A stretch of 59,419 bases of DNA from an uncultured Muribaculaceae bacterium (GTDB lineage: Bacteria; Bacteroidota; Bacteroidia; Bacteroidales; Muribaculaceae). Where the stretch lies: the NCBI GenBank assembly GCA_910579105.1, contig CAJTRT010000012.1, forward strand, positions 1 to 59,419, written 5' to 3'. Of this stretch, positions 8,300 to 15,904 are shown one piece after another. The stretch's first letter is position 1. Every line of letters starts with the position of its first letter. A program made the translations under genes and the position numbers. The notes under the pieces were generated by a model, which worked only from the letters and a program-made list of their open reading frames with translations, searched no databases and was not told where the DNA came from.

Positions 8300-9457
8300 A
8301 TGAAATTCACCATAAAACTTCCCCGTAAGCCGCAGCTACCTGCCAAGCTGGCGAAATATCCCGCGCCGGCGTTCTGGAAGCACGCTCCCGTGAAGATTCT
8401 TGACTGGTATATCATCAAGAAATTTCTCGGCACCTACTTTTTCGCGATACTTCTCATACTGGCGATCACCGTCGTGTTCGATATAAACGAGAAGTTGGAC
8501 TCTTTCCTCAAAGCCCCGCTGAAAGCCACGGTTTTCGACTATTTCCTGAACTTCCTGCCATATTTCGCCAACCAGTTCAGCCCACTGTTCACATTCATAG
8601 CGGTGATTTTCTTCACATCGAAACTTGCCGACAACTCGGAAATCATCGCCATGCTGTCGAGCGGACTTAGTTTCCGCAGGTTGCTGCGCCCCTATATGAT
8701 CTCGGCCGCGGTAATCGCCGCCGGAACTTTCGTGCTCGGGGCGTATGTGATCCCACCGGCGAATGTCAAACGCATCGAGTTCATGAACACCTATGTGAGG
8801 AACCGCCGAGTGGATTTCGGCGACAACATAATGCTGCAGGTCGGTCCCGGACGCATCGCGTATATGTCGCGCTACGACAACACGACCAAGACCGGCTACC
8901 GTTTCTCGCTGGAAGAATTCAAGAACAAGAAACTGGTGTCGAGGCTCACCGCCCAGTCAATCCGCTGGGACACGCTCTTCCAATGGCAGGTGCGGGATTA
9001 TCAGATCCGTGATTTCAAGGATAACAGGGAACTGATAACCAGGGGCTCGAAACTCGACACGGTGATCCCTTTCGAGCCGCGCGACTTTCTCATTTCGCGC
9101 AACGACCAGGAGACGCTCACGCTGCCCGAACTGCGCGAATACATCGACAGGCAGAAAGAGCGCGGCGTGGCCAACATCAAAGCGTTTGAGATCGAGTACG
9201 AGAAACGCTACGCGATGTGCGCCGCCGCATTCATATTGACCGTTATCGGCATGTCGCTATCTTCAAAAAAGGTAAAGGGGGGAATGGGAGTCAACATCGG
9301 GCTGGGCCTCGTGCTCAGTTTCAGCTACATCCTGTTCATGACGGTCACCTCCTCGTTCGCCGTCAGCGGTATCACGTCGCCCCTGGTGGCCATGTGGATT
9401 CCAAACATCCTCTACTCGGTGATTGCCGTGATCCTCTACCGCAAAGCCGCCCGCTGA
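8300..9457 (+). CDS. LptF/LptG family permease (YjgP/YjgQ)
   Basis: A 385-residue inner-membrane protein of the lipopolysaccharide export transporter. A cytoplasmic N-terminus is followed by membrane segments starting near residue 42 (FLGTYFFAILLILAITVVF), a large periplasmic beta-jellyroll region (about residues 160-280), then three C-terminal membrane segments from about residue 305. The family works as LptB2FG, lifting LPS from the inner membrane to the periplasmic bridge. Bacteroidetes often encode the two permeases apart from each other, and I cannot tell whether this is the F or G partner. It is probably co-transcribed with tgt. Confidence 0.9.
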   Translation: MKFTIKLPRKPQLPAKLAKYPAPAFWKHAPVKILDWYIIKKFLGTYFFAILLILAITVVFDINEKLDSFLKAPLKATVFDYFLNFLPYFANQFSPLFTFIAVIFFTSKLADNSEIIAMLSSGLSFRRLLRPYMISAAVIAAGTFVLGAYVIPPANVKRIEFMNTYVRNRRVDFGDNIMLQVGPGRIAYMSRYDNTTKTGYRFSLEEFKNKKLVSRLTAQSIRWDTLFQWQVRDYQIRDFKDNRELITRGSKLDTVIPFEPRDFLISRNDQETLTLPELREYIDRQKERGVANIKAFEIEYEKRYAMCAAAFILTVIGMSLSSKKVKGGMGVNIGLGLVLSFSYILFMTVTSSFAVSGITSPLVAMWIPNILYSVIAVILYRKAAR

Positions 9458-9556
9458 CCGCGCCGCACGGGCCTGCGGGGGCTGCCTGACCCGGCTCAAT
9501 CATACCCGAAAATGGCTTTTTCAGGTGATTTTTAGCGTTTTTTGCCGAAAAATTGC

Positions 9557-9564
9557 TAACTTTG
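9557..9564 (+). promoter_or_regulatory. -7 box of the etf operon promoter
   Basis: A perfect TAACTTTG. No clean TTTG is found 19-21 nt upstream; the nearest T-rich tract is at 9527-9533. The predicted start near 9570 leaves a leader of about 90 nt. Confidence 0.6.
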
Positions 9565-9575
9565 TGGCGCATATG

Positions 9576-9616
9576 TTCCATGGAATATGGTTGATTATCA
9601 ACATTAACCGTATTCC
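9576..9616 (+). promoter_or_regulatory. Structured 5' leader / palindrome upstream of etfB
   Basis: Directly after the predicted start lies the 10-bp perfect palindrome TTCCATGGAA (9576-9585). Overlapping it, 9582-9592 can pair with 9606-9616 as an 11-bp stem with one G-T pair. Inside that loop a smaller GTTGA-TTA-TCAAC hairpin can form. This could be an operator, an RNA switch or an mRNA-stabilising element. Confidence 0.4.
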
Positions 9617-9659
9617 TTTGTTGTGAAAATATAATAAATCATTCTTAATAGCTTAACTT

Positions 9660-10535
9660 ATGAGTTTAAACATCATTGTTCTTGCAAAGCAGGTGCCCGA
9701 CACCCGCAACGTAGGAAAAGATGCTATGAAAGAGGATGGGACCATCAACCGCGCCGCCCTTCCGGCGATCTTCAACCCAGAAGATCTCAACGCGCTTGAA
9801 CAGGCTCTCCAACTTAAAGAGAAACATCCCGGCTCGAAGGTGACCATGCTCACAATGGGCCTCCCCCGCGCTGCGGAAGTCGTGCGCGAAGGCATGTTCC
9901 GCGGCGCTGACGGCGGCATCGTGCTGACCGACCGCGCTCTCGGCGGCGCTGACACTCTCGCCACCTCCTATTCCCTTGCCCAGGCAGTTAAGAAAATCGG
10001 CGACTACGACGTGGTTATATGCGGCCGCCAGGCCATCGACGGCGACACCGCCCAGGTAGGCCCGCAGATCGCCGAGAAACTCGGTCTTCCCCAGGTCACC
10101 TATGCCGAAGAGGTGCTCGACCTTTCCGACGGCCACATCACAATCAAGCGCCGCCTCGAATCCGGCGTGGAGACGGTCAAGGCCCCCCTCCCGTGTGTGG
10201 TCACAGTGAACGGGTCAGCACCCGAGTGCCGGCCGCGCAACGCCAAGCGCGTCATGAAGTTCAAGCGCGCCGTGTCGCCTTCGGAACGCGCCGCGCTCTC
10301 GCCCGAGCAGGCCGCCCTGGTAGCAGGCCGCGACGACCTTGAAATAAAGGAGTGGGGTGCCGCGTTTGTCGAGGCTGATCCCGAACAGATCGGGCTTCCC
10401 GGATCGCCAACCAAGGTAAAAGCTATCGAAAACGTGGTGTTTACCGCCAAGGAAAGCCTCTGCCTCAACGGCTCAGACGACAACCAGATCGAAGAGCTTG
10501 TAAAAGAACTCATCAAGAATCACACAATCGGTTAA
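9660..10535 (+). CDS. etfB: Electron transfer flavoprotein beta subunit
   Basis: A 291-residue EtfB/FixA family protein starting with LNIIVLAKQVPDTRNVGKD. The family signature is visible at about residues 119-150 (DVVICGRQAIDGDTAQVGPQ, then LGLPQVTYAEEV). With EtfA it forms a heterodimer carrying FAD and AMP (or a second FAD in bifurcating types) that takes electrons from acyl-CoA dehydrogenases. It is the first gene of a three-gene operon; etfA begins 11 bp downstream. It is somewhat longer than the classical beta subunit of about 250 residues, as is usual for Bacteroidales. Confidence 0.96.
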   Translation: MSLNIIVLAKQVPDTRNVGKDAMKEDGTINRAALPAIFNPEDLNALEQALQLKEKHPGSKVTMLTMGLPRAAEVVREGMFRGADGGIVLTDRALGGADTLATSYSLAQAVKKIGDYDVVICGRQAIDGDTAQVGPQIAEKLGLPQVTYAEEVLDLSDGHITIKRRLESGVETVKAPLPCVVTVNGSAPECRPRNAKRVMKFKRAVSPSERAALSPEQAALVAGRDDLEIKEWGAAFVEADPEQIGLPGSPTKVKAIENVVFTAKESLCLNGSDDNQIEELVKELIKNHTIG

Positions 10536-10546
10536 CGTTTGCATAT

Positions 10547-11572
10547 ATGGACCAGAACAATCTTATCGTTTATTGCGAGTTCGAGGATGGCAAAGTGGCC
10601 GATGTGAGCCTCGAACTGCTTACCAAGGGGCGCCAGCTCGCCTCTGAACTGGGTGTGAAGCTCGAAGCCCTCGTCATCGGGGACAATCTCGACGGTGTCG
10701 AGAATCAGATCTTCCCCTACGGGGCCGACGTGGTGTACAAGGTGGCCGACAAACGCCTCTATCCATACACCTCCAACCCGCACGCTTCCGTGCTGATCAA
10801 CCTCTTCAAGGAAATCAAGCCGCAGATATGCCTCATGGGCGCTACATGCGTGGGCCGCGACCTCGGGCCCCGCGTCTCCTCGGCGCTCCACAGCGGCCTG
10901 ACCGCCGACTGCACATCACTGGTGATCGGCGACCACAAAGACCCCAAGACCGGCAAGGAGTACCAGAACCTTCTCTATCAGATCCGTCCCGCTTTCGGAG
11001 GCAACATCGTGGCAACGATCGTTAACCCCGACTGCCGTCCGCAGATGGCTACCGTGCGCGAAGGCGTGATGAAAAAAGAGGTGTTCGACCCCGCCCACAA
11101 GGGGGAGGTCGTAAACCTCGACGCGTCGAAATATGTCAACGACTCCAACTTCGTAGTGGAGATCATCGACCGACATATCGAGAAATCCAAAATCAACATC
11201 AAGAACGCCCCCATCATCGTGGCCGGCGGCTACGGCATCGGCTCAAAAGAGGGTTTCGACCTGGTACACGAGCTTGCCAGCGTGCTCGGAGCGGAAGTGG
11301 GCGCCACCCGCGCGGCTGTTGACGCCGGATTCACCGACCATGCCCGCCAGATCGGCCAGACCGGGGTCACCGTCCGTCCGAAACTCTACATCGCCTGCGG
11401 CATATCAGGCCAGATCCAGCACATCGCCGGCATGCAGGACAGCTCGATCATCATCTCGATCAACCCCGACGAGAACGCGCCCATAAACGCTATCGCCGAC
11501 TATGTGATCACCGGCAACTACGAGGATGTGCTTCCGAAGCTCATCAAGTACTACAAGAAGAACTCTAAATAA
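10547..11572 (+). CDS. etfA: Electron transfer flavoprotein alpha subunit
   Basis: A 341-residue EtfA/FixB protein. The N-terminal domain resembles the beta subunit (CLMGATCVGRDLGPRVSSAL). The C-terminal FAD-binding domain carries IIVAGGYGIGSKEGFDLV, GATRAAVDAGF, QIGQTGVTVRPKLYIACGISGQIQH and a final ISINPDENAPINAIADY. These residues hold the FAD of the ETF heterodimer. Conserved spacing (11 bp from etfB, 15 bp to the acyl-CoA dehydrogenase) places all three in one mRNA. Confidence 0.96.
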   Translation: MDQNNLIVYCEFEDGKVADVSLELLTKGRQLASELGVKLEALVIGDNLDGVENQIFPYGADVVYKVADKRLYPYTSNPHASVLINLFKEIKPQICLMGATCVGRDLGPRVSSALHSGLTADCTSLVIGDHKDPKTGKEYQNLLYQIRPAFGGNIVATIVNPDCRPQMATVREGVMKKEVFDPAHKGEVVNLDASKYVNDSNFVVEIIDRHIEKSKINIKNAPIIVAGGYGIGSKEGFDLVHELASVLGAEVGATRAAVDAGFTDHARQIGQTGVTVRPKLYIACGISGQIQHIAGMQDSSIIISINPDENAPINAIADYVITGNYEDVLPKLIKYYKKNSK

Positions 11573-11587
11573 GCTACCTAAGAAGCT

Positions 11588-13324
11588 ATGGCTAACTTCT
11601 ATACAGACAATCCCGATCTGAAGCTGCACTTGCAGCACCCTCTGATGCGCAAGATAGTCGCATTGAAGGAACGGGACTTCGCCGATGCGGCGAAATTCGA
11701 TTACGCCCCCGTGGATTTCGACGACGCGATGGACAACTACTACCGCGTGCTCGACATCGTCGGCGAGCTTTGCGGCACAACTATCGCCGATAACGCCGAG
11801 GGGGTTGACCACGAAGGTCCCTCCGTGGCCAACGGCCGCGTGACCTACGCCTCAGGCACTCAGGAAAACCTCGAGGCCTGCCGCAAGGCCGGCCTGATGG
11901 GCATGTCGATGCCCCGCCGGTTCGGAGGCCTCAACTTCCCGATCACGCCTTATATCATGGCCGCCGACATCGTGTCGCGCGCGGATACGGGCTTTGAGAA
12001 CCTGTGGGGTCTCCAGGATTGCGCCGAGACACTCTACGAGTTCGGCTCCGAGGACCAGCGCGAGCGTTTCATCCCCCGCGTGTGCGCCGGGGAAACCATG
12101 TCGATGGACCTCACCGAGCCTGACGCGGGTTCTGATCTCCAGGCAGTCATGCTCAAAGCCACGGAGCAGCCCGACGGCTCCTACCTTCTCAACGGCGTGA
12201 AGCGCTTCATCACCAACGGCGACGCCGACATCCACCTCGTGCTCGCCCGCTCAGAGGAAGGCACGAAGGACGGCCGCGGCCTGTCGATGTTTATCTACGA
12301 CAAGCGCCAGGGAGGCGTCAACGTGCGCCGCATCGAGAACAAGCTCGGCATCAAAGGGTCGCCCACTTGCGAACTCGTCTATAAGAATGCCAAGGCTGAA
12401 CTTTGCGGCTCGCGCCGCCTCGGCCTGATCAAATACGTTATGGCCCTTATGAACGGTGCCCGTCTCGGCATCGCCGCACAGAGCGTCGGCGTCAGCGAGC
12501 TTGCGTACCGCGAGGCCGAGGCATATGCCAAGGACCGCAAGCAGTTCGGCAAGGCAATCATCGAGTTCCCCGCAGTTCGCGAGATTCTCTCCGTCATGAA
12601 GGCCAAGCTCGACGCTTCGCGCTGCCTCCTTTACGAGACCGCCCGCTACGTCGACCTCTACAAGGCTTACGAGGATATCGCCCGCGAGCGTTCGCTCACT
12701 CCCGAGGAGCGTCAGGAAATGAAGCTCTACAACAAGCTCGCCGATGCCTGCACGCCGCTTGCGAAGGGACTTTCCAGCGAATACTGCAACCAGAACGCCT
12801 ACGACTGCATCCAGATCCATGGCGGTTCGGGCTTTATGAAGGATTACGCCTGCGAACGCGTCTACCGCGACGCGCGCATAACCTCGATTTATGAGGGAAC
12901 CACCCAGCTGCAGGTAGTAGCCGCAATCCGCCACGTCTTCACCGGCACCTACCTCCAGCTCATCGAGCAGTGCGCCGCGATGCCCGTGTGCGACTGCCTC
13001 GCTCCCCAGAAGGCTATGCTCGACAAGATGACCGAAACATACAAGGAGGTTGTGGCCAAGGTTCACGAAATCAACGAGCCCGCTTACACCGACTTCATGG
13101 CGCGCCACCTGGTCGAGATCGCCGGCAACGTGTTCATGGGCTATCTGCTCGTGACCGATGCCTCGCGCAACGCCGCATCGGACGATGCCGAAGTCAAGGC
13201 GGCAGCCGATAGCCTCGCCAAGAGCGCCCGCGTCTACTGCAACCTCGCACAAGCCGAAGTTGCCCGCCACTCAACCTTCATCAACACTGTAACACCCGCC
13301 GATATGACTTCCTATGAAGCATAA
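11588..13324 (+). CDS. Acyl-CoA dehydrogenase with C-terminal extension
   Basis: A 578-residue flavoenzyme. The N-terminal helical domain is followed by the FAD/substrate motif (MSMDLTEPDAGSDLQAVMLKA), the middle beta domain and the C-terminal four-helix domain (KQFGKAIIEFPAVREIL, then IHGGSGFMKDYACERVYRDARITSIYEGTTQLQ). The IYEGT stretch, with its Glu, is where many family members carry the catalytic base. An additional C-terminal helical part of about 130 residues places it with the long fadE-type/DUF2889-like enzymes. It oxidises an acyl-CoA and passes electrons to EtfBA, encoded just upstream. The substrate chain is unknown. Confidence 0.93.
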   Translation: MANFYTDNPDLKLHLQHPLMRKIVALKERDFADAAKFDYAPVDFDDAMDNYYRVLDIVGELCGTTIADNAEGVDHEGPSVANGRVTYASGTQENLEACRKAGLMGMSMPRRFGGLNFPITPYIMAADIVSRADTGFENLWGLQDCAETLYEFGSEDQRERFIPRVCAGETMSMDLTEPDAGSDLQAVMLKATEQPDGSYLLNGVKRFITNGDADIHLVLARSEEGTKDGRGLSMFIYDKRQGGVNVRRIENKLGIKGSPTCELVYKNAKAELCGSRRLGLIKYVMALMNGARLGIAAQSVGVSELAYREAEAYAKDRKQFGKAIIEFPAVREILSVMKAKLDASRCLLYETARYVDLYKAYEDIARERSLTPEERQEMKLYNKLADACTPLAKGLSSEYCNQNAYDCIQIHGGSGFMKDYACERVYRDARITSIYEGTTQLQVVAAIRHVFTGTYLQLIEQCAAMPVCDCLAPQKAMLDKMTETYKEVVAKVHEINEPAYTDFMARHLVEIAGNVFMGYLLVTDASRNAASDDAEVKAAADSLAKSARVYCNLAQAEVARHSTFINTVTPADMTSYEA

Positions 13325-13342
13325 TCCCATACTGGCGTAAAG

Positions 13343-13387
13343 ACAAACAGCCGCCGCGGTCAGCCGACCGCGGCGGCTGTTTGTTTG
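13343..13387 (+). terminator. Terminator of the etf operon
   Basis: A 19-bp perfect stem (13343-13361 and 13366-13384) with the GC core CCGCCGCGG and loop AGCC, followed by TTG. It lies 18 bp after the acyl-CoA dehydrogenase stop. Confidence 0.85.
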
Positions 13388-13432
13388 AACCATTGTGCCA
13401 GGGTACGTTTTATACTTAAAAACAGATGGATT

Positions 13433-14173
13433 ATGACGCGGAAAATTGATATCGCAGGACTGAGGTGCAAAGTCGCCCCGTGCCCGGGGAGCTTCAGGAT
13501 AGCCTATATGCTTTACCCTATGGATCTGCCGTCGGAGTGGATGCTTAGGTCAGCGAGACATTATGATGTCAACATCGTGGCCATAAGCGGTATGGACTGG
13601 GATAACGACCTCACGCCGTGGCCAGCAGCCGGCGTTCCGCAAGGAGAGCCGGCGTTCAAAGGGGAGGCGGATAGTTTCCTCGAACTGGTCAGGCGTCAGG
13701 TCGTGCCGCGCGTAGAGAGCGCACTCGAATTACCACCGGAATCATTTGCCCCGGATAAGGAAGACCGAGAGACGACAGATGCGGAATGTTTGACGAAAGA
13801 ACACGAACCTGCCGTCACAAGAACGCTGATAGGCGTTTCTCTATCCGGCCTATTTACCTTATGGCAATGGACGCGCTGCGACACGTTCGATAACATAGCC
13901 TGCCTGTCAGGTTCATTCTGGTATGACGGATTCGCGGACTGGATTACATCCCGCAAAATGCCGGTCAAAACCGGCCGGGCTTTTTTCCTACTTGGTGAGC
14001 GGGAATCACACACCCGCGTAAAAACATTCCAGACAGTGCGGACAGACACCGACCGCATCATTGCGTATCTACGTCAATGCGGCATAAACCTGACTTATCG
14101 CCTTGTTCCCGGCGACCATTACGCGTCGCCGATTCCCAGGCTCGAAGCCGCGTTCACCTATCTGTTTGGTTAG
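13433..14173 (+). CDS. Alpha/beta-hydrolase esterase-like protein
   Basis: The ATG at 13433 gives a 246-residue protein; an upstream TTG at 13385 lies in the terminator arm region and is unlikely. It has the nucleophile elbow GVSLSGLF, a strand ending FFLLGERESHTR, and a C-terminal GDHYAS that supplies the likely catalytic His. This order matches putative esterases of the Fes/IroE-like (esterase D) group, which cleave siderophore or other esters. There is no signal peptide, so it should be cytoplasmic. Its stop overlaps the convergent secreted-protein gene by 4 bp. The substrate is unknown. Confidence 0.7.
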   Translation: MTRKIDIAGLRCKVAPCPGSFRIAYMLYPMDLPSEWMLRSARHYDVNIVAISGMDWDNDLTPWPAAGVPQGEPAFKGEADSFLELVRRQVVPRVESALELPPESFAPDKEDRETTDAECLTKEHEPAVTRTLIGVSLSGLFTLWQWTRCDTFDNIACLSGSFWYDGFADWITSRKMPVKTGRAFFLLGERESHTRVKTFQTVRTDTDRIIAYLRQCGINLTYRLVPGDHYASPIPRLEAAFTYLFG

Positions 14174-15699
14174 AATACGGCCTTGACGGTTTCCATACCA
14201 CACCTGATGATGTAGAGTCCGCATCCAAGCGCTTCCGCGTTTATTTCGCGGGCGGGAGCATATTCGGCCACCACACTGCCGCCAGCGTTGCACACAACGA
14301 CAGGAGCGTCGCCTCCACTAACAATTATGCCGCCCTCAACGCGTAACATCTGAGTTGTGGTCGGCTCCGACAGAGCCGTGTAGATTTTGTCTTCCTCGGT
14401 GGTAATCCTATGCTTTGCCAGCGCCGCTCCTGGAGCGTAGGTGTAGAATGTGGTGGTTTTGAAATAGTCCTTTGTGGGATAGGTCTCCACACCCACCGTC
14501 GGTTCGGTTTGAGGCTCAGCGACCACCATCTGCCTTATTCCACGCTCATACGCAGATCCCTGAGATATATTGCCGGGAACCATTATCTGCCCGATCAATC
14601 GCATATTGGCAAATGATGATGGGTCATCCCATAAAACAAGATTATACCTGACGCTTCCGATATATGACGACGCGTACACCATTACATTATGGCCGTCATG
14701 CCTTACAACGTACATGCCCAGGCAGTCTCCCTCGCCATTGCCGTCGGTGGATATGTTCGGCATCAGCATCTCGTCTGCCAACACTTCTTTCACATCATAG
14801 TACCCGTCCTTGCGTTCAAACAGCGAGATTCTTCCCAATTCGGATTTGGGTGTAAACGATTGCGGCAGACAATGCGAAACGACCATGTATGTGTCATCAA
14901 TCTCACACAAATGGGCCGCGCGCGACTCGCAGAAAGTCTCACCGTACATATAGAATTGGGAGACATCCGTACCGGGCTTTACGCGCGACGCGGCGCATAC
15001 GCCGTCGTTGATCGTAATGTAGATGGGAATCGAGCAATCAACGCTGCCGCCAACCGAAGCCAGCACATTGATTGTCAAGGAGCAATCGCCAAACACGTCA
15101 CCACTTATAATACCGTCGCTGAAAGAAATGCTGGAATTGTTCAACCCTGATATATTGAGAGCGCCAGTCGATAGGGTCGCTTTGCCAATATATGTCGCGG
15201 CATCACTTTCAAAATCGTAAGCGACAAGATATAAGTCGCTATTATTTTGCGCGCCGAACACGAGCAGGAATACGCCGTTGTCGTCCACGGCAACCGCATG
15301 ATTCATTAGCGAATTACCGTTCCATATACCGCTGATGCTTTGGAGATTCACCTCCCTTTCAACGACAGCCACCTCCGACGAGAAAGCGTCATACTGCCTT
15401 ATGACTGGATTAGCCTTGACCCCATAGACATTTGTATATGTATAAATATTGCCATCGTGATATAACAGGGCGTGGCCGTTTTCATTGGCATCTGCCGGAG
15501 AATCCAGCGCGAGTTCCCACTCCGTGGTCACACTCGTCATAAGGGTAGGATCCGAGTTGATTTTAAGGCGCTCTATGGCGCTGATGTTGTTAGACAGATC
15601 GATAACCGGCACATTGTTTTCCCCGGCATTAGCTCCGATAAAGGTTAGCAGGCAGATAGCCGCAAGTAACACGCACCCGCGAACTCGTGATAAAAGCAT
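14170..15699 (-). CDS. Secreted protein with a type IX-like C-terminal sorting domain
   Basis: A 509-residue protein with a signal peptide (LLAAICLLTFIGANA). The middle part (about 50-430) has repeated aromatic and Asp/Gly-rich strands (YHDGNIYTYTNVYGV, DNGVFLLVFGAQNNSDLYL, KDGYYDVKEVL) suggesting a beta-propeller-like fold. The last 60 residues (IIVSGGDAPVVVCNAGGSVV, then a G-L-Y-I-I-R stretch) match the pattern of Por/type IX secretion sorting domains of Bacteroidetes: hydrophobic strand, N-A/L-x-G turn, then G-x-Y-x-V/I. It is therefore probably sent to the cell surface or outside. The ligand or enzymatic role is not recognisable. Confidence 0.6.
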   Translation of the reverse strand: MLLSRVRGCVLLAAICLLTFIGANAGENNVPVIDLSNNISAIERLKINSDPTLMTSVTTEWELALDSPADANENGHALLYHDGNIYTYTNVYGVKANPVIRQYDAFSSEVAVVEREVNLQSISGIWNGNSLMNHAVAVDDNGVFLLVFGAQNNSDLYLVAYDFESDAATYIGKATLSTGALNISGLNNSSISFSDGIISGDVFGDCSLTINVLASVGGSVDCSIPIYITINDGVCAASRVKPGTDVSQFYMYGETFCESRAAHLCEIDDTYMVVSHCLPQSFTPKSELGRISLFERKDGYYDVKEVLADEMLMPNISTDGNGEGDCLGMYVVRHDGHNVMVYASSYIGSVRYNLVLWDDPSSFANMRLIGQIMVPGNISQGSAYERGIRQMVVAEPQTEPTVGVETYPTKDYFKTTTFYTYAPGAALAKHRITTEEDKIYTALSEPTTTQMLRVEGGIIVSGGDAPVVVCNAGGSVVAEYAPAREINAEALGCGLYIIRCGMETVKAVF

Positions 15700-15766
15700 T
15701 TCTTGTTTAGTTTTATAGATGATATATGATTAGTTTTCGCATGAAACTTTCTGGCAGTAATCACCA

Positions 15767-15798
15767 CAAAGATAAATCTAAATTTGTTGACAGCCAAA
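15767..15798 (-). promoter_or_regulatory. Promoter of the secreted-protein gene
   Basis: On the minus strand, TTTG (plus CAAA 15795-15798), 20 nt, then TATCTTTG (plus CAAAGATA 15767-15774), a perfect match to the Bacteroidetes pattern. It leaves a leader of about 65 nt to the ATG at 15699. Confidence 0.72.
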
Positions 15799-15836
15799 TA
15801 TAAAGCTATAATTCTCAAAAAAATCAATGGGGTTTC

Positions 15837-15888
15837 ATCAATACGACGGCTCCAAGGGAACAAACGCCCTTGGAGCCGTCGTATTGAT
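15837..15888 (-). terminator. Long perfect hairpin after purL
   Basis: A 22-bp perfect stem (15837-15858 and 15867-15888) with an 8-nt loop, placed 16 bp beyond the purL stop. On the minus strand it is followed by GAAACCCC rather than T residues, so termination may depend on the stem alone or on Rho. Confidence 0.65.
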
Positions 15889-15904
15889 GGATATGAGTTG
15901 CGCG

